NCBI GenBank assembly: GCA_030068145.1
Contig: JAPJBO010001099.1
Coordinates: 1-64,000, forward strand
Reading direction: 5' to 3'
From: Diplonema papillatum
Lineage: Eukaryota; Euglenozoa; Diplonemea; Diplonemida; Diplonemidae
DNA length: 64,000 bases
Shown: positions 9,861 to 21,260 of the stretch, one piece after another
Layout: every line of letters begins with the position of its first letter
Numbering within the stretch: the first letter of the stretch is position 1
The notes under the pieces: model-generated
The model's input: the letters and a program-made list of their open reading frames with translations, nothing else
Database searches by the model: none
Told to the model about the DNA's origin: nothing
Made by a program: the position numbers and the translations under genes

Positions 9861-10717
9861 CACGCCATCAGGTCGCCGCTCACCGGCGTGTGGAGCAGCA
9901 GCGACGCGCGAGCCGTCCTCACGCTGTCCGGGGTCAGGCAGCCCCAGAGATAACGCTTCAACGTGTCCTTGGACTGGTGACGGGCCATGAGCAGGAGGTC
10001 CTCCCAGCCCGCCCCGCTTCTGGCCAGGTGCTGGAGCGCCCCTCTCTTCCAGCTGTGCTCTGCACAAACCGGGAACAGCTTCCTCGCTTCCCGCAACAGC
10101 TTCCTCGTCGTGGCCTCGGTGAAGCGAGCCCCCCGCTGCACCCACCTGCTTACTCGCAGCGCCACGCCCAGGGGGACCCGGTAAGTCACCTCTGACTCCC
10201 TCATACGTAGGCTCGCCTCCTTCGTGGTCCACCACGAAACTCGGAGCAGACCCGGCCCCACGATGACCACGTCTGTCGGGGCCAGGGCCCGCAGGTCCGC
10301 CATCCGCAGCGCTCCCGCCCACGCCAGGCAGGCAGCCACCGTCACCTGCTCGTCGCCGCCCCTGACCAGCCCCTCGACGAGGGTCCGTTGCTGCTCCAGC
10401 GTGATCGGGGGGGCATGCGCCGGCACTTCCCTGCGCTCGAGCCTGGCTTTGAGGATGGCCTTCTTCATGGCCGCCAGATCCCCCGACGGCACCCCGAGCT
10501 TCGCCCCCAGCACCTCGACGTACTTGCCGACGGAGGCCGTGCGCATCTCGCCGGTCCTCGGCCTGCCTCTCTGCCCCGGCACCCTCGCGACGTACGCTTC
10601 CAACTGCTCCTGTGTCATGCCCTTGCCGAGCATGGCGGTCGCGAACGCCTTGATTCTCAGCGCGGGGGGAGCCGCCTGCAACCCCGCCACGGCTGTGAAC
10701 CGCGTCAGCGACGCCAC
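9851..10717 (-). CDS. Tyrosine recombinase of the retroelement
   Basis: 288 residues. Family landmarks in order are the first catalytic Arg in a GALRMADLRAL block, HxxR in HSWKRGAL, a later His in MARHQSK, and a Tyr in LKRYL at the expected nucleophile spacing. These match the R..HxxR..H..Y layout of phage-integrase-fold recombinases. In this retroelement class the enzyme replaces the DDE integrase and inserts a circular intermediate. It lies between the gag-like gene and the RT/RNase H frame. Insertion by this enzyme normally leaves no target duplication, and I saw none at the outer ends. Confidence 0.8.
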   Translation of the reverse strand: MASLTRFTAVAGLQAAPPALRIKAFATAMLGKGMTQEQLEAYVARVPGQRGRPRTGEMRTASVGKYVEVLGAKLGVPSGDLAAMKKAILKARLERREVPAHAPPITLEQQRTLVEGLVRGGDEQVTVAACLAWAGALRMADLRALAPTDVVIVGPGLLRVSWWTTKEASLRMRESEVTYRVPLGVALRVSRWVQRGARFTEATTRKLLREARKLFPVCAEHSWKRGALQHLARSGAGWEDLLLMARHQSKDTLKRYLWGCLTPDSVRTARASLLLHTPVSGDLMACSR

Positions 10718-10819
10718 GATCGACGCCCGCTGCGCCGTCGTCTTCTTCGAGGTCGCGCCGCCCTCGAAAACCGCGACCCGCCTCTCCCACGCGGCAAACC
10801 CCCCTCTCTGGGAGGGGAG

Positions 10820-11782
10820 TCACCCGTTTTTTGTCCTGCGGGAGACGGGCCCGTGCGAGAAACGGCAGTCCACCCTTGTGCATCTGCCTGCTTTGAAATT
10901 GCGGCAGGCCGGCGCCTGACGCGGAGGGACCCCCCGAGCGCGGGGCGGAACCGACTTGGGCGCCGCCTTAAACTGCGCCGTGAACCGGCGCCGGGCCTGC
11001 CGCACTCTCTCGGGCAGAAGTTCCACCCTCAGCACGTCGCGCATCACTAGCGCTGCGCTGGGGTCGCGGGTCTCGTACTCCGCGTTCTGCTCCTCGTAGG
11101 AGTGGAAGAGCCCCCCCAGGCGGAGGATCCACATTCGTTTCGGGGGACCGGATTCCCCGCGGCGCAGGCGGACGAGGTCACGGACCCGTTCCGTGACATC
11201 GTCCCGCCTGTCCTGCAGCTGTTGGTTCCCTTTGAACCTGTACAGCCTTCGGACTGCGTCCTCAAACCCCCGCATGTTTGCCGCCGTCGGCTGCATTGTT
11301 CTCCACCGCTCCGGGTCGAGGAACGCGAAGTCGTCATCGTCGTCATCGTCGCCGACGTCCTGCCCCGCGACTGCCGCGCCATCCAGCAGCGCGAGCACCT
11401 CGCGCTCGTCTTCGAGGCTGCCCAGCTCCCGCTGCAGCGTCGGGCCCAGGCCCGCCCAGAACCCTGGGTCCTGCTCGTCAAAGGCGAGAAAGATTTCTTC
11501 CGCCCTCGCCCTCGGCAGGCCGGGCATGAGCTCGGCCGGCATCAGTGGTACCCCCCCCTCTCCCGGTAGCTCCTCTCCGCCTCTTGGCCTCTTGGCCTCC
11601 TTCTCCGCCTCGTCCTGCTCACGTGCCCTCTTCTGGGCAGCGCCGATCTCCCTCTCGGCGGCTTCAACTTCGGCCTCACGCCGGGCCAGGCCTGCCTCGA
11701 GATCGAGAAGGCGCTTCTCCAGGAGAGCCAGCCCCTCCGCGTCTCTCTGCAGGGCGTTCTGCTGTTGCTGCTTGGGGGGCAT
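10820..11782 (-). CDS. Gag-like protein with CCCH zinc finger
   Basis: About 320 residues starting near repeat A1. The N-terminus is a charged, probably coiled-coil helix (many Glu, Arg and Ala), followed by an acidic Asp run. Near the C-terminus a CCCH-type finger (CRNFKAGRCTRVDCRFSH) is a plausible nucleic-acid binder. Position 5' of the recombinase and RT genes, size and the finger fit the gag-like ORF1 of recombinase retroelements. Direct capsid homology cannot be judged by eye. Confidence 0.65.
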   Translation of the reverse strand: MPPKQQQQNALQRDAEGLALLEKRLLDLEAGLARREAEVEAAEREIGAAQKRAREQDEAEKEAKRPRGGEELPGEGGVPLMPAELMPGLPRARAEEIFLAFDEQDPGFWAGLGPTLQRELGSLEDEREVLALLDGAAVAGQDVGDDDDDDDFAFLDPERWRTMQPTAANMRGFEDAVRRLYRFKGNQQLQDRRDDVTERVRDLVRLRRGESGPPKRMWILRLGGLFHSYEEQNAEYETRDPSAALVMRDVLRVELLPERVRQARRRFTAQFKAAPKSVPPRARGVPPRQAPACRNFKAGRCTRVDCRFSHGPVSRRTKNG

Positions 11783-11804
11783 CGCAACTTGGGGAAACTT
11801 GGGG

Positions 11805-12032
11805 TAACTTTTTTAAGCCCGGCGGAGGTCAACTGACCGGAGCTACCGGGGAGAGTGTGCTTACGTTGTGTGGTAACCTGATACGTTCGTGTGGTATGCG
11901 TCGATTGTCTAATGAGCTTGAAGCCCCGCATGGGCGCTTTGTTCCGTGCTGTGGGCGCCGCCCGATGCACGCGGTGATTCGTTTGCGACAATAAAACCTG
12001 AGGGAAAAAGACTGCGTGTTTATCCCTCTCAA
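11805..12032 (-). repeat. Split direct repeat A1
   Basis: Near-identical copy of 7554-7780. It forms the outer 5' end of the retroelement, about 25 bp upstream of the gag-like ORF. Confidence 0.85.
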
Positions 12033-13228
12033 GAAAAAACACTCGGGTTTGAACTCGAGATCGCGGTTCGCTGGGTACGCTGCGAACAATAGAGCAGTGA
12101 CCCAGAGGACTGTCGATTGCGCGGGTGTCCGTCAATCTCTTATCTCTCTTCTGACATGCCCCATTGCGATGTCACGGTCCTACCGAACCACCGTGCGAGA
12201 GCCTACTGACGGCTGGTCGGTGGCATTTCCATCGGCGAGAATAAGCGCCAGCTACCCGCAGATAGTATGGTGAACTTCAACTTCTGCTTTCCTCCACCTT
12301 GTGCAAGGATGGTTGCTCTCGCGGCTTCTGCGGCGGTCTGCTGTTGAAACCCCCAAAGGCGGACGTCGACACCGTCACTTCGGGTGTAGTGGCTTTGTCA
12401 ATATTACCCGAGTACACAAAGATGCCCTGCTTGGTGTAAACGGAGTTTGTCGGTACTCTGCCGACCCTCCTGTCAGCAAGCTTTAGCCAGTGGCCACCTT
12501 CTGATGCGTAGCAAACGGCGCCGGACTCACAAGATGTACCTCACCCACATCGAAAGAGACCATTGATGTCTCGACATCCGCACGGAGGGCAGGTGCTTCT
12601 AGCACACGGCAATTGGTTAGACGCCGTGTGCAACGAAGGCAGTTATGCTCAGGGATGTGCGGTCTAGACTGTCAGGCGACGAGTGCCGTTTTCTTCGCAA
12701 ATATACCGCGGCACAAGGCATTGCCGCCGGTCAAGTGCACTAAGTCGCAAGCACCGTGAACGCATCGCTTGCCCCGCGTCCTTTTCATGCCTCCTCAGTC
12801 GAGTCTCAGATACTAGTAGCTGCTTGAGGCGTCGGAAGGCATAGACGCGTGCACTGCCCCGGACTGGTTCTGTGTGATAATCGCACCACAGTGGCAAAAC
12901 CTCCCGACATGCCTTGCCGGTAAAACCGCGCACACTTTCGAGGCTGAGGCTGTGCTTGTATCCCGCGTGCTTCGACTGCGTCCAGCAGGAGCTACGCAAA
13001 TCTTGCTGTTTAGATTGACACCAACGTCAAAGTAGCACGATATTGCTTGCCCAGCGCACCAACCCAGCACCGGGCATAGTCAGCTTCAAAGTCAATACAC
13101 ACTGAGGTAAACAAAGTCTACGCGATTTGCATCGCCGTGAAGTATCGGTGTGATGAACAGGTTTTCGACTTTTCGCGAGCCGGACACGCTCGTGACTACG
13201 CCTGCAGTCGCTCTCACGACCGGTTCCA
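12033..13228. other. No gene seen
   Basis: Ordinary-composition spacer. Only short frames without domain character were found on either strand. Confidence 0.4.
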
Positions 13229-13335
13229 ATGCACAGATCCCAAAAGTTTTTTTTTGGCAAAAGTTTTTTTTTTCCGGGGGTTCCCAAAAATTTACGCGCG
13301 CGCGGACATGGGCCAAAAAAAAAAAAACCGCCTAC
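13229..13335 (-). repeat. Dispersed repeat copy (inverse of ~6021-6120)
   Basis: Contains the T-runs, the ACGCGCGCG tract, the inverse of GGCCCATGTCCG, an A-run and the inverse of GGGTAGGCGG. It ends beside TCATTTACAAACAGG, which appears uninterrupted at about 13938. Confidence 0.65.
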
Positions 13336-13480
13336 CCTCATTTACAAACAGGTGGGTCTTTTTTGTCGAACGCTTACGCCTGCGAATAAACCCAGATTTA
13401 CCAGTGTTTCCAGCGTGACTTATAGATTAGAAGGTTTCGTGTGTGGGCCTTTGAAGCGTGGATGATGCCTCTCGCGGGCA
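13335..13480 (+). repeat. 145 bp direct repeat, copy 1
   Basis: TTTACAAACAGGTGG through GATGATGCCTCTCGCG is repeated at 13936-14080 with few differences. The part from about 13426 recurs once more in short form at about 14150. No function is recognised. Confidence 0.8.
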
Positions 13481-13935
13481 CGCCGACGACCTTTGTTGAC
13501 CATTTTCACAGGCCCCGGAAAGTGCAGTCGTTTCAAGAGAGGGTTGGCCCTCGAAACGCTTCACGCGCGGGACAAGGGTCTGCCATGTAAAGGCGGGGAA
13601 AGACTAAAAGAAGCAACTTAAAAGCAAACGATGCGAGGTCCTGCCTACCCCCTTCCGTGTCGGCGTTCGTCTGTTCGAAAAGACTTTCATTTTTTTTTTT
13701 TTTTTTTTTGCTGGGTTTTCTTTTTGCCAAGTGTTAGTTGTGGTACATTCTTTTCCTGACCGTGCGTAGCCGCAGAAGGAGAAAAAGCGGTAAACGGGAA
13801 ACTTGCAGAAAGAGAAGAAGAAGACGAAAACGAAAAAGAAAAAGAAGAGGAGAAGAAGAAAGAGAAGGAAGAAAGAAGTACTTCATGGGGCTGCCTTGTG
13901 CTCCTTTCGAAGGAGGCTTGAGGGGGAGAATCAAG
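13480..13935. other. No gene seen; T-run and purine-rich tract
   Basis: Holds a 19-20 base T-run near 13690 and an A/G-only tract (GAAGAAGAAGAC type) at about 13800-13875. No gene is supported. Confidence 0.5.
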
Positions 13936-14080
13936 TCATTTACAAACAGGTGGGACTTTTTTGTCGAACGCTTACGCCTGCGAATAAACCCAGATTTACC
14001 AGTGCTGTGTTCTAGCGTGACTTATAGATTAGAAGGTTTCGTGTGTGGGCCTTTGAAGCGTGGATGATGCCTCTCGCGCT
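13936..14080 (+). repeat. 145 bp direct repeat, copy 2
   Basis: Copy of 13335-13480. Here the sequence upstream (GGGGGAGAATCAAGTCA) is continuous with it, so this is probably the undisturbed arrangement. Confidence 0.8.
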
Positions 14081-16214
14081 GCTCCCCTTGAGGTTCCTGG
14101 CTCATGCCAAAGCGCCGCCGCCCGGGTTGAGGGTTGCGGCATGCAGGCGTAGATTAGAAGGTTTCGTGTGGAGCACATCACCTCGGTGCAATGCCCTTTT
14201 ATCCCACGTTAAACAAATCTGTGTCCTTGTATCCTTCTTCTAAACAATCTTTGTGCCCGTATATCCCAAACTGGATTACAAGGGCACAAATCTGTTGGGT
14301 CCAAATGTTTGGGTCCAAAGTTTGGGTCCGAATTACATTACCCGCTTGCCTTCTCCTCTTGTAGTCTGTCGTCTCTGTGAATCATTCGTTTCTCTCATTT
14401 CACGTAATATGAACACGCCCAGACCGTCCGTGTTGGCGTTGACAGCATTAGCAGTTGATTTTTTTGTCCGTGGAAGGTAGTATCAGTAGCGTGTCGTTCC
14501 CGTCAAAGCCTGGTTCATCAGTCGAGATTCACAACTGGCAGCCTCTTCAAGCATTTCCTACAAAGCAGGTGCATATACAAAAAAGATATGATCCTGGGCA
14601 AAAGCGAGGACGGTCAACCGCAGCGTGCAAAGTTTGAGTGGAATTAAGTGTGGTGTGGCAGCTCTGCTCGGTGGCACACCGTCGCTACAGGTGGCCAGCC
14701 AGCGCCGAATATGGCACGCATGGATGATTCTGGTCACGGTACGATCGAAGAGGTAGTCGCCTACCGTGACTAAATGCAGGTCCATCGCTACAGATAATCT
14801 GCATTCTTTCAGACCTCAAACTCGCCGGGGAGTTTCCCGTCTTCTCACTTCTAGCATTTATTGTGGTTCTCTTCGTACTGCTGCGGCGGGCGTAGGTCGC
14901 TCCGCAGGAGCGCAGAGCGGGTTGCGGCTCTGCTGCCCGCGGCGGACGTGTAAGGTACATGCGCCCGGCCACAGCCGAGACAGGCACTCCTCTCCCACCC
15001 GACCGAAACCGTGATCTCCAACACCGAGTATCCTTCTGCATCCACAATGGACACCGGCGCGGTAGAAGGAGCGGGCGGAATGGGGGCAAGGATAAAGTGA
15101 GCGCAAGACGAGCGAAGCATCGTTTGGGGGGGAGAGCATGCCGCTCAGAGACCCCGAAAACACTTTTCCAGGGCAGAGAAGAAAAAGAAGGGCCCCGAAG
15201 GAGCCCAAAGACCCCTCGGTTTCTCTCGAGGAAAAGTCTGCTTTTTACGCGAAAACGAGAAGAAATGAATGTGCGGGCGTGTTTCGTTATTTTACTTATT
15301 CGTTTGGGACAAAATGTTGTACATGAGGTGGCATTTCGCAGGTGTAGAAAGCTCCTCGCCCGAGGCCCGGTGGCCAGCGGCCAGTGATCCTGTGACTTCT
15401 CTCGAAGAGCAGGCGGGGCGAAATCCCTTGGGGGACACGCGTGGAAGGTTGCCGGCTTCTCCTCGCACTCAGCTCAAGACTTATGTGTTCATCTTGTTGG
15501 CTGCACGGGGTTTCGGCCCGTCGCAGCAGCTGAATGTCTCAGCACAGGCGGCACATCACACCCGAGGATGTGGCAAGTTCTCTCTATGACATGGGATTGG
15601 CCTGACTAGCTGCTCAAAACTCCTGGTCCACTGGCAGTCGCCATCTGGTCCACAGTTGTGAGTCCGCACGGAGAAGTGGCCGGTCTGCTGCCCCGACCAG
15701 TTATGTGGGTGTGAACGTGAGGTGACAGTGTGGGCTGCTTCGCAGCTGCTGGCTGTTTGGGATTGAGGGCCTATTAGGAGCCACCGCAGCGCTGCTGTCG
15801 TGCATTCTCATCACACTTGCGAGAGATTGCAAGATACGCGGGTGGATCTTGCCAGCAATCGCCAGGCACCGGATACTGGTTTCGATGCGGGAAACGACCG
15901 AGGCATCAGCGGTTTGGACACCGCGCTTTGTCTTTTCGTAGCTGTTTCTTGTTTGTGGCTTCCGTCAGCCATAGACCGTACAACGAGTAGGTTTGCGGTG
16001 CGGGTGAGTGAAAGATCGGTTGAACCCCCGGAGTCTGAAAACATTCGGCAGACAAGGAAAACCCCGCGGCAACACAGGTGGAAACGCAGGGCACCACCAC
16101 CACGGATATCTTCTTGTTGAAGACCCGTCAGGGTGTGCCTGTTGTAGTTTGGCGACTATCCGCGAGCTTTTCGTTCGTCGGCATAGCGTCTGCCAGAAGA
16201 TTATACTGCATATG

Positions 16215-16247
16215 ACAGCGGCTGCCAGGTGTAGCAGCAGCCGCTGT
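16215..16247. repeat. Small hairpin
   Basis: ACAGCGGCTGC and its exact inverse flank an 11-base loop. The stem resembles part of the longer hairpin at 21317. Confidence 0.7.
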
Positions 16248-17212
16248 AAGTACCCGGCGGCTGCCCGTGGAAGAAACCTGATAAACGGTATTGCGTTGAG
16301 GTGTGTTTCTAGAGTTAAAGTTCGCTTGAGACTTCGAGATTTTAGGGTCTCCGGGTGACCTATGTTGAATGGGTTCTCTTAGAGCAAGCAAGGGCTCTGT
16401 GGGTGTGGGTTGTTTCTTTGGTGTACACGTTCATTTCTGTTGCTTCTTGTCTCCGTGCCACGGTTGATCGTCGTTCCTGTTCGGGTTCAACGCGTTTCTT
16501 TTGTGAACTGTGCCGAATTTCAAAGAATAGTTGAGTGCGAGCCTTTTGGCAGTCAAAATACCCGACGTAGCTGCTTCGACTCCGAATGGAAGGGAGAAAA
16601 TATAGAGGTAAGGGGCAAATACAATACAATCACAATCTGATTTGTTCTTCGCTTACACCACCGTGTGTTGCTTTCTCACTCAGGACTTTGACCTGATGTG
16701 TTTGTGTGATTTATCGTGTAGGGGTAGACCCGCATGACTAGACCCGCATGACCTCACGTCCGTTCAACACGTGGTTCGGTAGTTACAGCACTTGGGATCC
16801 CTTCTGTTCTTTGTCGGGCAGCATCGTCGACCATTTCCTTTCAAGCTGGCGCTTATGTAAAAAAAAATAGTACTTTTGAGGTCTAGAGGACCGGTGGTGT
16901 TAGGCCTGGGTCGGGCGGAGAGGGGGGGGGAAAGAGGGTGGGAGGAGGTGTTGGGACTATTTCTGGCCAATCTGACACCAAAAAACAAAGTTCGGCCACC
17001 CCCTCCCGTGCCCTACCTACGGTACAGTTGCCTCAGGGGCTGGGCGGGCGGATTCTCTGAGGCGAAATGGCAGTGCATGGGAAGATTCTCGGGCGAAGCA
17101 ACTCCCCTCCCCAAAAACTGTATTGTTCGGGCGGCTTTATTTTTTTTGCAGATTACAAGTTCTTTTTACGGCGTGGTATCGGGATTTGTATCTTTCGTGG
17201 CACAAGTAGTGC

Positions 17213-17310
17213 CACTGTGGACCCACTGTATACCCATTCTGGACTGTGGACCCACTGCGGGACCCACTGTGGGCCTCTGGACCGTGGACGAACTGTGGGA
17301 CCCCAGGCTT
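17213..17310 (+). repeat. Short tandem repeat of GTGGACCCACTG type
   Basis: Irregular repeats of GTGGACCCACTG and GGGACCCACTGTGGG, partly palindromic. Confidence 0.6.
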
Positions 17311-19244
17311 GGACCTACCTGTGTGTACCTATACCAGCCTAGTGGTCTAGCTTGGTTTGCCGTTTTACCGTTCTTGTTAGCAAGCGCAAAAGTGCGAGGT
17401 TTGAGGGCAGCAACGCGGCCAGTCCAACAATAAGCCCGGAGGTAAGAAGTTCGGGCGAACACTTTCCGATATCGCGGTTGTTGGAAAGTGTGTGGTCGGG
17501 AAAAGGGGAACAACTTCCTCATCGGGGATCAAAATCGGAGTTGCCAACGGTCCCCGTCCACGTGCGCAAGCACGGCTAATGGCAACACGTGCACAGTGCG
17601 CTGCTCACGGTAGTTGAAGGCCTCTAGTCCCGAGGGACGATAGTACCATTACTAAACTTCCTCCGCCTGGAGAACACCTTACTCTATAGTGAAAACCTTC
17701 ACAATACTGCCGAGTGAGTAGGGCCAATTGTGATTCTGGGGGCTCTCGCAACGAACATAAATAAGCCCCACACGACCGGCTTATTGAAAAGGTTAGACTG
17801 GGTCTGTCTTTTCACATGCTACGTACATAACAGGTGAAACCTCATTCCGAGTGGTCGTGCATCTCGGGGGGGCGGCGCTTCCACTACGGGATGGCTGGAT
17901 GGAAAGTGAACCCGCCCAAGCTCGTTTATCCGAGGTGAGGCAGTCACTCAGCGTAGTTATGGCAGACACGAAGTCTTGCTCCTTACTTCTCCCTTTCTTG
18001 GCAGTTCTCGTCAGACGATACGGAGCAGAAACTCCCGAATTCGCGAGCCGCGTTGCTTGTCAGTAGTACCCGTAGTGGCACGCGCCGTTGTAGTTGCGGA
18101 GCAGTTCTGGAAGGAGACCTGACAATCTTTCCAAACGTAGGGCGGCGCCAATCCGACAGCAGTAAATTTGTCGCATTAGCGTGTTTGTCATGCCTTCGAC
18201 TACCCTGAGCAACGCACTGTGCAACGCACAGCAGGAGAGCGAGCGACTGGGTTCGACTCCGGGCTTGTCGCCCAATACCTCTTGTCTCTCTTTAGGTCCT
18301 CACTCGACCCCCCTAGACGCACCGAAGGTGCTCAAACAGGTTTGCTAGAAAAGAAAGGAAGTGCCCAAACTTGGACGCGCCCTTCGGGCGGCACCCCCAC
18401 GGGTACGAAGGCATGGTCGCCCTCCTCTACCAGTGGACCCTCTCCCTCAGCGCACCGGCCACGAAGTGCTGCCTTCAAAAAAAAGTGGGAGTCATTCGCA
18501 CGCCAGTGAGCGCCACACTCCACAAACCCCCGCGAGAAGTGCACCCTAAAAAAGCATGCGCAATTTCAGAAAGGAATTGCTACGACGAGTCCTCACCCCC
18601 TCCCATGCTTCTCTGCGGAAACTCTGTACTCTACAACAACTGAAAGCAAAAGAGAGGTGGGGGGGGTTGGGGCGGGGTTGAAAGGAAAGAAGAAAACGCA
18701 GCCCAAAAAAAAAAACAAAAATCCGAGAGAAAAACGCCAAACACAGGCTGCATCAGGCTGTCGAGTGGGTTGATTATGTAGTAGGTTCGTGTTACAAAGA
18801 AGTGCGTAGTTTTGTTTTATTCGAGAAGAGTGCGGGTGGTCAAACCAGAAGGGCGGGGCAGCAAGTCTTCTTTGCATGAGAGTACCGCAAAGTTTTCCAC
18901 CAGTGCAAACTGCGGAAGGAACCGTGGCGGTCAAAACAGTCCAACCAGTGCAGTGCAAACCAGGTGTTGAACGCTTACGCCCGCCACTGAGCCCAGATTT
19001 ACCTGTGTTTCATGTGGGCTACAGCACGTTTACCTCCTTTGATCTTTTGCAGCTGCAGACTCCTCAAGTATTTCCTACAAAGCAGGTGCTTGTACAAAGA
19101 AATGTGAAAACGGGTTTTGCCTAGAGGCTTTTCGTGTTATTCTGCAGATGATGTGTCTCTGCTTTCAGTCGTCTTCTTAACCATGGTTAAGTGCGCAAAT
19201 GGTGTCAGCCGAAGCTGGTAAAGCTTCGGCGCCGCCCACGTTCT

Positions 19245-19300
19245 GTTTGTTTAGCATTGAGTTCTTTTAAGTACATGAACCACGTGGATTAGCATGCACT
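19245..19300 (+). repeat. Long direct repeat flanking a LINE (3' side)
   Basis: About 55 bp (GTTTAGCATTGAGTTCTTTT onward to TTAGCATGCA) repeated at 21261-21315 with a few differences, one on each side of the truncated LINE. Confidence 0.75.
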
Positions 19301-19483
19301 GCCTTGAAAGTCAGGTTATCGGATGACGTCGTCACCTGCCATTGCGTCGTCAAGGTCGAGCATTTGTGGAGCTAGCGGGGTTTGGCTTTCTTGCGATTCC
19401 TAAGACTGAGTCGGCGAGTACGAGGGCGGGCAGGAGTGCCCGTTTTCCACTTTCGAGGGCATTGGTGTGCCCGTGGTCCCCGG

Positions 19484-20347
19484 TCATTTCTGAGAGCTGC
19501 TTGCCCTCGGTACCTTCTTCTTCCTTCGATGCACCCCTGAGTCGGGTGTGGTCGCCTTCGTCTTCTTCCGCTTGCGGCCGGCGATCGGGCCTTCCTTCGG
19601 GGTGCCGAGCACCCTCTTCTTCAGCGCTGGTCGTTCGCTGGTTCCTGGCGTTGGTGGCGGCCTCTTGGTCGCCCGTCCGGTCGTCGCCGTCTCCTTTTTC
19701 GTTGCCGCGAGCGGCGCTCGCGCCGCTCGCTTTCCTACTGGCGTTTCCCGCTGTACACCCACCTGGGTGGGTGAGGAGGGCCTCTTCTTCTTGTTGCGTC
19801 CGGGGGTTGACTGGACGTTCGGCTTGTTGGACTGGTGGTGGCCGCGGCTGCAACATGCCGCCGGTCGCCTCTGCGTCAGCGTAGGGAGCCTTTTGCACTC
19901 TTGGCAGGTTCCTCTGCCATGCGTGCGGCAGGCATGATGCCCGCTGCGGCAACACGCCGCCGCCGTCTTGCACTCGCCGCACTTCGTCGTGCTGTGCTCT
20001 GTGCACACCGCGATCGGCTGCCCTTCGTTCGCGTGGTGATGGTGCCGGCAGCACATCTCTACCGTGGGAACATCCCTTCGGACGAGTGCTCTGCACGCCT
20101 CACACTTCCCTTTGTGATGGGTCGCGCATGTGACGAGTGCCTTCTCTATACCGACACCCGGCATATGCACGGGGTCTGGGTGCAGTTGTGGTGGGGCAGG
20201 CAGGGCCCACCTCGCCGCTCTCCCGATCGTCCAGTCAGGGTACGTCGGGCACTGCGTCCCTACATCGCATCGCATCCGCTCTCGACCAGGGGGTCGTGGG
20301 GTTCCTGGCCACCCAGCCACGTGCTTCGAGCCCAGCCCGTTCCGCAA
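19484..20347 (-). pseudogene. LINE C-terminal region with three Cys/His repeats
   Basis: Frame of 287 codons downstream of the RT fragment. At about residues 74-171 (20128-19834) three repeats share C-x2-H-x4-C-x2-C followed after 4-14 residues by CC and HH, a B-box-like arrangement. The rest is Lys/Arg/Thr/Pro-rich and basic. The intact LINE at 30.5 kb has a different C-terminus. It could be the tail of this LINE or a separate small gene captured next to it. Confidence 0.5.
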
Positions 20348-20352
20348 GGATT

Positions 20353-21186
20353 TCAGCCATCATCTCCTGGAGCCGCCTCGAGAATTGGGCATTCTCGGGT
20401 ACTACCACACCGTGTTCCAGCGTGCATCTGGGCCAGACGGCCCGGTTGGCTGCCATCAGCTCGGCATATGCCTCTCGTCGCCGTATCCCATACGTGTCCA
20501 CACTCCTCCATGCTCCTCATCGCCAGTCCAACTGGCCCCAGGGGTAAGTCCCCCTCGGCGTATCTTTCCCGGATGCTCTCCATCAGAGGCAGCAGTCGTG
20601 GCAACCTCTCGCACGCCGCGTAAAACGCTGTCGTCACCCTATATGCTAGGCATGTACCGGGATCCGTCAGGTGGCCCTTCTCCTGAAAGTTTAGGACCAT
20701 CTCCCTCGCGCGCTTCGGGTTGGATCCACCCCAGATCAGTCCCATCACCGACGTCGTCAGCCGTTTCATCGCCACCTTCGATACCGGCGCGAAAGAGCAG
20801 CCTGACAGCGCCGCCGGTAGCACATTCGACTGCACAATCCGGACCCGCTTTTCGTACCGGAACGGCGCATGGCGGAGGCCTTCCGCCAGGGCAGCCGCCT
20901 TCTCCACCCTCTCCGAGTCGGACCTTTCCGTCCTATTCTTCGCCGTCGAGACTAGGACCCCGAGGCACTTGACGGATTTGCTAAACCGCAGCAGCGCATC
21001 CACGCTGCGGAGTTTGAGAGTCGACTGATGCCTACGTCTCGTCGAGAACGCGACTGTCTTCTGGAGGTTTAGCTCCATCCCGGTGAGTGTGCAGAATTCG
21101 TCTACTACGTCCACTCCCTTTTGCAGGGCGGCCTCCGACAGCCTGGACAGCAGTGTGGCGTCGTCCGCGTATGACTTTGGACTCAC
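20353..21186 (-). pseudogene. LINE reverse transcriptase fragment (YADD)
   Basis: Starts with SPKSYADDATLLS, the catalytic RT core, and continues through LTGMELNLQKTVAFST and CLGVLVST blocks. These align by eye with SPKSFADD, LTGFALNEDKSVSFST and VLGVPLGT of the intact LINE. The fragment then runs through GPVGLAM (GPVGLMA in the intact copy), after which frame and similarity are lost. The palm and fingers upstream of YADD are mostly missing. Confidence 0.7.
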
Positions 21187-21260
21187 ACCCTCCGCTTCTT
21201 TCTTGACCGCTCATCACTACCGACAGCAGGGCATTGATGAGTATGACGGATACAGGGCAC

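Larger units (their letters stand above)
6374..12032 (-). mobile_element. Tyrosine-recombinase retrotransposon (DIRS/PAT/Ngaro/VIPER kin)
   Basis: Read on the minus strand, the order is A1 (about 12032-11805), gag-like ORF, tyrosine recombinase, RT/RNase H, B1 (8043-7781), A2 (7780-7554), a 95 bp satellite, then B2 (6636-6374). B1 and A2 abut exactly. This A1-ORFs-B1-A2-B2 plan is the split direct repeat arrangement known in PAT- and Ngaro-type elements. The repeat copies are nearly identical, which argues for a young insertion. The element looks whole in the parts I can read, with no obvious break in its domain-bearing frames. A recombinase 5' of RT is known from VIPER-type elements and differs from DIRS1 and Ngaro. 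Only by-eye motif reading supports this. Confidence 0.8.
14081..19244. other. About 5 kb without a supportable gene
   Basis: Many short frames occur on both strands, but none has domain character, consistent composition or credible splice-linked partners. Small items inside are a hairpin at 16215, a GTGGACCCACTG-type repeat at 17213-17310 and an A-run at 18701-18720. Confidence 0.45.
19301..21260 (-). mobile_element. 5'-truncated LINE related to the one at 30.5-36.9 kb
   Basis: Begins inside the RT (a QGCPVSVILINALLS-like block near 21255) and ends about 19301. The RT blocks match the 30549-34928 element, so the clade is the same. No poly-A or poly-T tail is visible at the 3' side. The reading frame is interrupted in at least two places: one shift just after the first RT block and one or more around 20350-20500. 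It is therefore a dead copy. The two flanking copies of a 55 bp repeat are best read as a long target duplication. Confidence 0.7.

Noticed and set aside
10388-11050. Plus-strand frames of 200 or more codons opposite the recombinase and gag-like genes
   Set aside because: Shadows produced by high GC on the strand opposite genes with recognised domains.
16876-17433. 185-codon plus-strand frame
   Set aside because: It runs through the GTGGACCCACTG repeat and homopolymers, with no domain or splice support.
18219-18509. Ser/Thr/Pro-rich plus-strand frame ending AAFKKKWESFARQ
   Set aside because: Could be an exon, but there is no homology, clear splice site or composition shift.
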